From: Amaurobius ferox
Lineage: Eukaryota; Arthropoda; Arachnida; Araneae; Amaurobiidae
Reading direction: 5' to 3'
Assembly (NCBI GenBank): GCA_951213105.1
Contig: OX578150.1
Coordinates: 28,389,052-28,453,051 of the forward strand
Length of the DNA stretch: 64,000 nt
Shown here: in pieces, positions 39,601-51,600 of the stretch
How the letters are laid out: each line of letters opens with the position of its first letter
Position numbering within the stretch: the stretch's first letter is position 1
Notes under the pieces: model-generated
Seen by the model: only the letters and a program-made list of their open reading frames with translations
Told to the model about the DNA's origin: nothing
Database searches by the model: none
Made by a program: the position numbers and the translations under genes

Positions 39601-42600
39601 CCTCCATATTGCAATCGTTATGATAGTTGATATGTTTCATAACTGTTAATTAACGTTTCCCTTTTGCGATTGCCATTTTTTCTTACAGCTGAAAATAGAT
39701 TCCTCTAATGATATGTTAGTTTGTTTTGTTAAATAATAACTTTTATAACATTTTAGTTAAATTTTAATAGTTTAAATCCTTAATATGATCTCGAAACTGT
39801 GCATTCTTCGACCGTGAACTTATATTTTCTCCTACTGTTGAATGTAGTGTAAAGTATTGTTTTCACGAAAATTTTTAATTTCGAGATTTTGATGCTAATA
39901 TATATTTTAGGACCTCCTGAACACGTTTTGACTATTTTTAGAGTGATATCCATCTGTCTACCTGTTTGTGATCTATATCTAATGTACAGATGGCTGTCAT
40001 GAAATTAATGGATTTTCACGAAGTACGAAACTTTATATTTCACTTTGTTAACGAAAAAAATCTCGAACTAGAGTAAATATTTAAAATTAGATCGAAATTG
40101 CGAAATTTATTCGGAATTTTACATTTTCTTTATATGGCAGCATAGGGCAAAATTTAACATAATTATGCCTAAAAGGGGCAATTTATGACTGAGTGAACGC
40201 GAAACTTAATAGTTTCAGCCACTGTAGTGAAAAATAGGCGCTATACAATTTTTACTTTCCCTGCAATACATGGTAATGTAAAGGGAAAGTATTGGAATCA
40301 TGTCGAAAATCGCAACTCGAGTTTTCGACGGATCTACACGCTTCGAGACCTCTAGAATACGAAAAAACCATTTTTAGCGTGACGTCTGTGTGTGTGTCTG
40401 TCTGTCTGTCTGTGTGTCTGTCTGTGTGTCTGTCTGTGTGTCTGTCTGTGCAGATTTTGTATCCACTCTAACTAAAAAACTAATGGACCGAATTTCACAA
40501 AATTTTGTAGATAAGTCACTTGTGGGCGGGGCTGGTGCTGATTGGTTTTGGATATGATTCGGAATAAAAGAACCCGCCTTTTTTGTGAAATGGCCCGCAA
40601 AAGCTTGTATCCACTGTAGCTGAAAAACTAATGGACCGAATTTCACAAAATTCGGTAGATGAGTCACGTATAGGTCACCCTGGTGCTGATTAGATTTTGG
40701 TACGATTCAGAAAAAAATAACCTGCCTTTTTTTGCAGAATGGCCCGCAAAAATCGCCCAAATCTAAACTAAAGAACTGCGTATGCTCAAATATATCCATT
40801 AAATGATTGCTTAATACGTAATTTTTAGCGAAGAAAAGAATAAGACTAACCCCATTACATTAGGACTAGCCGTTCTCGAGATATTTTAGTTTTTCGTATT
40901 TTCTCTACGCCGCCTTTGAAAATAAGTCCGGTTACCGAATGAGAACGAAAATTGAATTAAAAGTGAAATAAATTTAATTAAAATAAAGAGGACGTGGATA
41001 CAAGTCTGCAGGGAAAGTCATGTACTGCCCACATCAGATTTTTATGTTTGGAACGTCATTGATCAACATCGTCAAACTTGGTATCAATCGAAATATTTTT
41101 CAAGCCCTCATAAGGAAGGGTAACATTCTATAATAATAATAATAATTTGAAGCAATGGTGCAGATTTTTTAAATTTGTTTTTGCAAAATTTGAGGGAAAA
41201 AAATCACAAGTTACTTAAAGCTTGATTTTGGTATGAGAAAGTCGAGTAGAGTCACACTCTAGTTAATTTAATTTGCATCAAACAAATGTTTTTTTCTAAG
41301 TACTTCACTGAATTCTTTCTTTTCCATGGACAGTGTTGCTGTGAATAGGTAGAGAACATGTGCAGTAAGCTTCTGCCAAAATTATCATTGGCTCTCTAGG
41401 CCGTATCGCCGCGCTAATTTCCCTGTCCAAATAGTTCCGTCCTTCACGTTTCACCTCGGAGTGGCCAAAAAATATCCAACTGTTTATAGGAGAACGATAC
41501 AGTAGTTAACACTTTATCTAAAGCAAACTTAAAAATAGGCTTTTTGATGCTAACGCTTATTTACCGCAAGCCTAAAAATAGGCTTTTTGATGCCAACGCT
41601 TATTTACCGCAAGCTCAGAAATAGGCTTCTTGATGCCAACGTTTATTCACCGCAAGCTCAGAAATAGGCTTTTTGATGCCAACGCTAATTACTGCAAGCT
41701 TAAAAATAGGCTTTTATGAGCCAACGCTTACCAACCGCGAGTCGTTTAATACGTTTTTTGCAGTCACTTTTAAAGCGTAGATGTGCAGTGTCATAGTGGA
41801 TTCAAGACGACGTGAGTATTGGCCGCTTGTCCTTGTAGATTTAAATAATTTTTTGTTTTCTTGATTCAAATCCCAGATAAAATGAATTCTGATAAGGAAA
41901 ACAAATAATTTTTTCTAGATTCTTTGCCAGAGTGTTACATTTGTTCTTTGAGCAATGGTAGCAGTGACGATACAGTGACGCTAGTGATATTATAGGGTAT
42001 ACAGAACATTATTCGGATATACCGCTGCAATACCTCAAACGATAAGCAAAACCGAGCCGGTATTAGGCGAGCATCTGCACTCAAGTAAGCCGGTTTTTTC
42101 CATGTAGACAATGAACCCGCAGCCGGTAGATTAAGTATTAACTATCTGGAGTCTACAGTTCCGGTTGATAAATCAATAATTTTGTGTAAATAACAAAAAT
42201 TCTTCTTCTTCTTCTTCAATGGCCTGACATCTCAGGATGGGCCCTTGCCTTCCGCAGTATAGAACTCCAGGCTCCCCTATCCCTGGCCAAAGACCTCCAG
42301 TTCAAAACTTTTAAAATTTTAAAGCCCTTTCCCACACAGTCGAGCCATCTGAGTTTAGGTCTTCCTCTTTTACGGGTGCCGAATGGTCTGGCCGAGAAGA
42401 TCTTTTTTGTTGTACGGCTTTCGGCCATCCTGCACAGGTGACCCACCCATTTAATTCTCTGAATCGTGATGTAATTGACTATATCTGGTTCTTTAAAAGA
42501 CTTATAAAGTTCAGAGTTAGTTCTTCTTCTCCAGATGTTGTTACAATTTAAGCCACCAAAAATACCTCTCAAGATTTTTCTCTCAAAAACAGAAATGATA

Positions 42601-45600
42601 TCTTTAACTTTTTCTGTCATTGCCCAAGTCTCAACAGAGTAGGTAAGAATGGGTCTGATTAAACTTTTGTAGATTATAATCTTCGTTTTTCTGCTGATGA
42701 AGTCAGACTTTAAGTACCTTTTAAGGCCGAAAAAAATAACAAAAATACCGCGCATTAATTCCTATTGTCCCCTCCCCTCTTCTTTTAAACACGACCTGTA
42801 CGTTGGATATAAGGCTGCTTTAATGAATTCAACCACCGTTAATGAGAGTGATATATATTGTTCCTTTGTGCCTCATTTGGATATAGTGAAAGTTTTTAAT
42901 TCGTTATGCACTTTGCTTATTGGTAATGATACAGAGGCGTCGTTAGTAAATGATGCGCTATCGCTTCCATTTGATGTATGTCTAAAATTATTCCAACAGG
43001 TATTTGGATTTCATCAACGTTATGGCCTACGATTTGCATGGTTCCTGGGAGAAGCAGACAGGACACAATGCCCCACTTTATGTGAGGGACGGAGAAAGCG
43101 GAGACGAAAAGCTCCTCAACGTGGTAAGATAAAATTTAAAATCACAATAAAAGACGTAGAGGGCATAGTTTTCTGAAAATATTATAGATCATAAAACATG
43201 CATAAAAGGAAAACATATAATAATTAAAAAGACATAAAAGGAAGAATGAATTACGATATAAAAAGAAAGTAATTAAAAGACATAAAATGCATGAATAAAG
43301 AGACAGAATAAATTAAAAGACTTGAATGAATTGAAAGATATGAAATGAAGAATAAATTTAAATATTTAAAATGAAGAGTGGAATGACCAAAATGAAGACT
43401 AAAGTAAAAGAAATAAAATGCAGAAGAAATTAAAAGGCATGAAAGGAAGAATGAATAAAAAGACATAAAAAGAAGTATGAATTAGAAGACATAAAATGAA
43501 TATACAACATACGACATGTTCCGGAAAATTCTTACACAACCAGTATTTCCCAAATTGTTAGTCGCAGATATATACTCCCTATTACGAAACTGTTTCAAAT
43601 TAGGTAACAGTTTATTTCATAACAGTTTTAAATCGTATGAAACGTATAACACCTTAATCCCAAAATTTTCAATTACTAAAGTTCCTCCATATATTAACAT
43701 GTTGAACTAAAAATAATTGTATTCTTTTACTAGTAAAATTGACTGTATAAAACATTAAATTTTATGATTAAGTCATATCACTTCCCTACGTCTGTGAATC
43801 CTTCATTGCGGTAGAGCTTTGAGAGGCCGTATAAAATAAAAATTAAAAATTTCCGGATATTTGCTTTGCATTTCATATATTGACATATCTTTAGGATTTG
43901 TCAGAGTATACCAGAAAGTGTTTTAGGATAATGTACTTTTAGGTTAATGTACCTCGGGTAATATACCTAATGTACTCTCAATGTACAGTAGTGGTCAAAA
44001 TTGTGGAAACCTTTTGGAAAAAGTGTATTTTTGAGGTTTGATGGCTCATAACATCACTTTTTTTTTATACCAATGCCATAAAATTATATATCAATGGAAA
44101 GATAATTTAATCAAAATTGTAATGCAATAACATTTATGAATTATTTTTTTAATAGAACAGCATTTATAAAGAAAAAAATGAAATACATAGAAAAAATGAG
44201 ATATACAAAAATTCCCATCATGTCGGTTAATGCTCAGTTGGGTAACATTCAGTCTAAAATACGACCTTACAACGCTTTTCCATAGAGTGAATCAAGTTCT
44301 TTTTAGTTCTGCAGATGTTATAATGTGAAACCAAGATTGAATTATTGCTTCTGTTAATTGGGTTTTATTACTGGGTTGCATCTAACTAATAAGTTGTTTT
44401 AGTCGGCTCCATAGATTTTCGATGGGGTTAAGGTCTGGGCTATTCCCAGGCCATTCCAGCAGTTGAATATGATGATCTTGAAGCCACTTTTTGCACGCAC
44501 GACCAACATGACATGGAGCTGAATCCTGTTGAAATATAAATGCTTCATTATCATGGAAAAGATCACGTTTAGAAGGCTGCAGTTTGAATTCAAGTATTTC
44601 CTTTATGTATCTTTGGGCATTTATGTCCCCATTAATCACACAAATTCTGCTCACCCCTCTTGATGTCATACAACCCCAGATCATACAACCCCACTAACTT
44701 TGTGTTTCACGGTAGGTGAAATGCAATCAGGATACAAATCTTCTCCGATGCTTCTATGTATTTTACGTATTTTACTTATTACGTATTTTACGCCATCGCT
44801 ACCAAACAGGACGATTTTTGTCTCATCACTCTAAATGAAACTGTCCCTTTGTTCCGTTTTCCAGTTAACATAGGTTTTAGAAAGTTTCAAACTTTCGAAT
44901 TAGGGATAAAACACGAAGGGATTTAAAAAAAACTTACATCACTTTGCCTCTAAAAGACACATTATTTTATGATAGATAACTAACATAATTATACTGCCTC
45001 TGTAGTGAATTCATGTACAGGGTGTCCCAAACAGGACGCCCGAACTTTAAAAACGAATTTCTCAGAAACGGTTATTGATAAAATGGTGAAATAAGGTTTA
45101 TGTTTATTGGACAGCCAGTTAAATTTACATACGGTGGTTTTCAAAACATGGTTCAAATTTCTGCCAATAGATGACGCTGCAGGTAGCATTTAAATTTCCT
45201 TTAAAGTGCGATGATGTGTTTTACCCATAGGTGCCGAGTTTTCAAAATCTCAGAGGGGGGAGGGGCACAATTCAATTAAGTTCTACAAAATATTCACAAA
45301 GTTAAATTTTACAAAGTTCTATAAAATATAATAACTTACAATACTTCCTTGAAGAAAGCAAGTAGTATGAAGCTACCTTAATAAATAAAAATACTTTATG
45401 TGAAGGATAAAGGAAAACTCAAACAACGTAATTAACACTAGAACGACGGGCAGCGGTCAATTTGACCGCCATAGAAAAAATATATCATACCTTTAATTCA
45501 AAACTGAAACATCATAGTCACAGCATTTAGGATGTTTCGTTGACACATTTTTTGCAATAAGCTTTCTTGATGAACCGTTTTTGGCATTTTCTACAGGCAT

Positions 45601-48600
45601 CGCATAATGAACACAAATCTTGTGTATTATTACGGCAGAACGAACACTGACGACGTTTGTTTCTTTTCACTAATAACAAAATAATTTGCAGTAGGTTGAA
45701 GTAGAGGTATTGCGTTGAAGACGAGTTGAATTGGACGTATCGTTACCGTTAGAGTCTGTTTGTTCCTCTGAGGAGCTGACGCTGTGCTCTGCAGTTTCAT
45801 TTTCATCAGAAACTGCAAAATCTGCATCACTATCACCGCCGTTATCACAGGAATTCTCCGTTATCACTGGAAGTTTCTGCAAAAGTGCTAGACACTCATC
45901 AATAGTCACTCGCTTCCCACGAGACATCGCTCCAAAATTTTATGCAATAATTTACATCCAGCACGGGCACAGCCGTTGTTCGTTCTTGAAACACACCGAA
46001 TAATGCTAAAAAGCTAATGCAATCATTCTTACGGCTTACAGTAGCGCAACGCCGCAGTGGGATTGCATCATCATCTGAAATCTCTCTAGCGGTCATTTTG
46101 ACCGCTGCCGTCGTTCTAGGAAGATCGTTGATTTATGTATTATATCTCTTATTATAAAACCTAGAATAATTTTCATCTGTGTTTTCAATATCTTTAAGAA
46201 AATAAGAAAGTCATAACATTTCAATGGACTGGGATTAGCCGTTTTGGAGGCATCGTTTCTCGAAGTAGTTATGCGGTCAAAATGACTGCTTCCGTCGTTC
46301 TAGTGTTAAACACACATTAATAAAATGAAGCAGCATAAAACTATTTCGAGGAAACGCGGGATCCCATTCTTCAGTGTAAGATATAACAAAGCGAAAGATG
46401 AGAAAAGGCCTAGTGTCTCATTCTCGCCGTTTTGACTTCGGGTTTGTTGGTGTATCTTGCACTGAAGAAGAGGATCCAATGTGTCCCCGAAAAAGCTGCA
46501 TGCTGCTTTATTTCATTAATTTGTATTTAATTACGTTGTTTGAGTTTTCCCTTACGAAACTACTTTGTATAATGTGAATAGAATAGGATGTGGTACAATA
46601 CAGGGATACCTTCCTTGCTTAACGTAATCTTTTAGCATTTTCATTCGACTGTTGAACAATCTGTCCGGGAATGTATGATATTGGTTTTTCTCGAACGCTA
46701 TTTAGCCCTTTAAAGCCAAATTTCTTTTAAAGGCAAATTTCATTCTGTAAAATGAATGCGAAAATTAAACATTTCGTGTCATGTGCTCTACGCGCATGCG
46801 TATTTTGTACTGCGAATTTATGTAATCTATTTTTCTTCTAAACGATTCAAGCGTTTGCATCCAAATTTGGTACAAATGTAGACTGTCCATAAAAATGAGA
46901 TTCTCTGCAGACTGTTAAACGTATATGGGGAACTTTTGTGAGCGTTTTGATTTCAGCTATTCTGTAGAATTCGCAGTTTATGTCGGGACATAAAAAATCT
47001 ATGTCCATAATGTAGACTGCGGAAACTTTTGTCCTTTAGGGTATATGTAGGAAGCGATTTTCAAGTCAACAAAGTTGAAAAAGACTCATGGTGGGTCATT
47101 TTTCAAAATTATGTACTTCTTCCTTTTGGATATTTATGGTCAAACTATGAATTTTCAAACGGTAAGGGACAATGTACAGCAAACATTCTTGTTATTTCCT
47201 TTTCTCGTTAATTTGCATCGTCAACACTACTCTCATATTAATTTATTTTCCATTGCACAGGACTATGCCATCAACTACTGGATCAGCAAGGGCGCCGACA
47301 GAAAGAAAGTCGTTCTTGGTATGGGTATTTATGGCCGATCCTTTACTCTGGCCAATCCAAGCAACACCGGACTTGGGGCCCCAACTACAGGACCAGGATC
47401 CGCTGGACCAATGACCAAAGAGCCGGGAATGTTAGGATACAACGAGGTCAGTCTAGTCAATATGCTTTCATTCCAGTATTTTACCAGAACTATAGAATAA
47501 CCTGGTCTACGCTACAGTCCTATACTACAGTCTCCTATACTATACTATAGTCCTGAATAGTGTACATTGTAGACTTGGTATAGTACACTATAATCCTGAA
47601 TAATCTACATTGTAGACCTGGTATAGTACGCTATAATCCTGAATAGTCTACTACAGTCTTGAATAGTCTACTATTGTCCTGAATAGTCTACTTTGTAGAC
47701 TTGGTGTTGTACACTATAATCCTGAATAGTCTACTACAGTCTTGAATAGTCTACTATAGTCCTGAATAGTCTACTTTGCAGACTTGGTATAGTACACTTT
47801 AATCCTGAATAGTCTACTACAGTCTTGAATAGTCTACTATAGTCCTGAATAGTCTAACTCTACAAGAATGACCTCTCTCTGAATAGTCTTCATATGTCTT
47901 GAAATATAGTCTACTCTATAGTCCTGGTATTTTACACGATATTAATATCGAAGATATCCTATGGAGTCTTCCATTTCATTCACAATACTATAAATCAGGA
48001 GATAACATCTCACTTTGTCTACGTTGTTTTAACGAGAACTATTGCATATAATAAATATGAAATTTGGCATACTTGTAGAAAAAGTTTTGGGTAATACACT
48101 GAAATAAACCGTGTTTTGATATATATTGTAGTTCAAGAAATATTTAATGTCAAAGTCAAAGACAAATATTTGAGTTACGAGTTCGCGTCCTGGATAGACT
48201 AACAATAGCAAGACGACGAAATTTTGCAGGCAGGTACCTACAAGGGTGAGTTTTTGCAGGACGGAGACCCTTTTTTTAATTTCGATGTAGTTTTTGAGAT
48301 ACTTTACTTTATATGCACTTCTGAAGTGAACTCTTTTTTCGTATCGACACGTCTAGCGATATACCGCAAAGACTATAGCATGCAAATATATAAAATTTGG
48401 TACATATATAGAGAAATAATAGGGTAACAAGATAAAATAAACCGTTTATCGATTTAAACTTTAGTTTGGCATAAAATAACTCGCGAAACGAGCTCATGAT
48501 CAAGGAATTCAGTTTTGGGATTCCCTGGGCTAAGGAAAATCCCTGCTGTTCCCTCCTGCGAAAATAGACAGAGATAGAAAATATATTTTTGAAAGAATTT

Positions 48601-51600
48601 TTAGGAAAGATAGTTATGAAGCGAGCTCTCTCGAGATTGTCTTCCTTGTATTTCAAAAACTGTAGCATACAAAAACATAAAATTTGGTACACTTGTAGAA
48701 AAGGGTTTGAGGAACACTCTGAAATAAGCTGTTCTCCGATATATATACCGTAGTTAAAGAAATATTTGATGCCAAAGTTAAAAATAAAATATTTGAGCTG
48801 AGAGTTAACGTCCTGGATAGACTAACAATAACAAGATCACGGATTTTTACAGGCAGGTGCCTACATAGTTGAAATTTCTGCAGGACGGAGCATTTTTTGT
48901 TTTCAATTTTGATATATTTCGCAAGATATCTTACTTTTATGTACTTCTGAAATGAAAAATGTTCTTTCGCAATGGCACGTCCATTGATTTTTTTCTGTTT
49001 CGTACCGCAAAAACTATCAAAGCGTACACAAATATGAAATTTGGTATATTTATAGAGAAATAAGAGGATAACACGATGAAATACTCCATTTACCGATTTA
49101 AACTTTAGTTAGGCTTGAAATAAGTACCGCAGCGAGTAGGAGGCAAAGCCTCTCGATTTATGAAGTGATTAACGGGTGTTGGCGAAGCGTAGCGAGGAGG
49201 GGACAGAGCCCCCTAGTTTAAATATATATGAAATATATTATATACATTTTGCACAAATATAGTAAATACTTCTAATTCGTTTATCGAAATTGCAAAAGCA
49301 CAAACTTTCATTTTTTAACAGTGATGAGGAATGTCAAAAACTAAACCAGCTAGAAACTTAAACGTTTTCCATAAATTAACATTAGAGTACTGAAAGATAT
49401 GGAAGTGGGTAGCTTTCGTCCCTTTCAATTCTATAATGTTAAAAATGTTCAATTCTCTAATGTTAAAATTTTCAATTCTCTAATGTTAAAAATGTTCAAT
49501 TTTCTAATGTTAAAATTTTCAATTCTCTAATGTTAAAAATATTCCTTCCTCAACATGAGAAGAAACAGTTTTAAAGTTCTAACTAGTTTAGTTTTCTGAA
49601 TTCTTTCCCACTGTTTTCAAAGAGCATCTAGTATATGCTTGAAAAAGAAAGATTTGTGTTTTCTCAAAAATTTCATTAACTAACTGAAAGTATTTCTAAT
49701 ATTTGTGTAAAATGCTTTGTCATATTTTTTGATAATTATAAAAAATAATTCGCTCGCTGATTTGAAAAAAAAATCAAAAAAAAAACTCAGCAGGCCTTCC
49801 TCTTTTCAACATCCATGCTTGGCAAACCAATAAACGATGTGGTGGTTGTTGTGGTGGTGTGTGTGTGTGTGTGTGGGGGGGGGGTGTATAGTGGTAATTC
49901 ACGAGCACCATTTTTGTTCACAATCTCTATTTTCCATTTTAATAGTAGTCGAATTCTTAGTTATTCATACAGCTGTAAAGTTTTAACTTGAAAGTAATTG
50001 GCTAAAATTTGGCAATAATATGTTAAACGGATAGAGAGCATCGTTTGGTCAGTCAGAGATAGATGGTTTGATTTCATGCTGAGACATGAGTTTTTTACAA
50101 ATTATTATTACACGCAATAATAAAGTGGTTTACAACGTAAAATGCAGTGCAAATCAAGATAAATAAGCATACGTATGTTTCGGAAATCAACTGGACTTCC
50201 TTCATCAGTACAAAAATTCCGGACCAAACGCTCAAATAAACACAAAGCAATGTTGGCCAAGCTGAAATGGTAAACGACATCACAATATAGTGGCGCCTCC
50301 TAGTAGCACGAAAGAAAAATAAAATAATAATAATATGAAATAAGGATATATAAACATGAGACGTAAGCAAGAAAATAGTAACAGGCAGAAAATATGAATA
50401 CACTAAAATAACTTCGCTAGAAACAGCATACAACATAAAATAATAGTATGGAGTGGTTTCGAAGGCAAAAACCTTCGTTCTTCGTAAAGACACACAAGAA
50501 GCACAAACATCACTCGTGAGAGGCTGCACTTCTTGTGTGTTCTGGCGAAGAAGGCTAGTTTATCCTTCGAAACCCGTCGATACTATAATTTTGTGCTGTA
50601 TGCTGTTATGACAAAGTTGTTTCAGTGCATCAATTTGGAAGCAGTTTGAGTTGTCTTAAGATAATATGAACTCAAAGAAACAAAAAACCTAGGAGGAATA
50701 TGGAGTCATTGATAAATTAATTAACTATATTACTTGAGTTTTTATTAATATGAAAATTTTCAAAGAAGTCGAAACTAAAGAGCTTTTTCGAATAATGGAA
50801 GCAGAAGGAAAATCAAGCCGGTGACTAGTCTTCCAACAGTGATTAGCGATAGAAGATTTATTGACTTTTTGGCATTTTATGAACTTCTTTTCAAAATTTT
50901 GATGTTCTTCCAAGCGGTACTTTTAAGACGCGTTTAGTTTGACTTATGTACAATAGACCGTATTGTCAAGGGATTTGATAAATGCCATAATTATTGAACT
51001 TATCAATAGGATCCTTAAACGAAGAAAATTCAATTTTATTATAGGACACTTTGAATTCAGATTTGTTTAGAATTCTAACAATTCTGTGATTAAGGAAGAT
51101 AGAAAGGAATTTTAGAATGAAAAGGAAGTTTTAACTGGAACTTCCTTGCTCTGAGCAAGGCTTAGAAAATTTGAAAAATGTACGATCAAGAATATTCGGT
51201 GAAAATCCATGGTCTAAAGCAACAGCTTTTAAATAATCCAGCTCAGACTTTAATAAGTTAGAAGTAGAGCATAATTTAATAGTACAGTAGTTTTTTTATC
51301 CTAAAATTTGTCATAAATTGCTAGAATAAGTATGACTTCTATATGATATTCTCCCCTATTAATAAAATTGAATTCTTTTTTCTCTTAAGGATCCTATTGT
51401 TAAGTTCAATAATTGCAACATTTATCAAATTCCTTGTTAATGCGGATTAACGTATATAGGCAAACTAAACGCACGTTAAAGTACTGCTTAAAAGACATTA
51501 AAATTGCGTAAAAACCACGAAGTTAAAGCTTTTATCGCTAATCATTGTTGGATGACTAGTCGCCTTTTTAATTTCACCTCTGTCTCCAGTATTCGAAAGT

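Larger units (their letters stand above)
45408..46557. mobile_element. Foldback pair of retroelement-like tails hosting a piggyBac insertion
   Basis: Left arm 45408-45435 plus 46306-46395, right arm 46445-46557 inverted (ggaaaactcaaacaacgtaa, aaagcagcat, then ttcgagg/ttcgggg and ggatcc and ttcttcagtg). The arms share this pattern with 30770-30960 and, more loosely, with 50090-50230. I suspect they are 3' tails of Penelope-like elements. Confidence 0.6.

Noticed and set aside
47172..47414. Alternative frame over chitinase exon 6
   Set aside because: It uses the wrong phase; the phase 0 frame gives the conserved [10 protein letters not shown] block.
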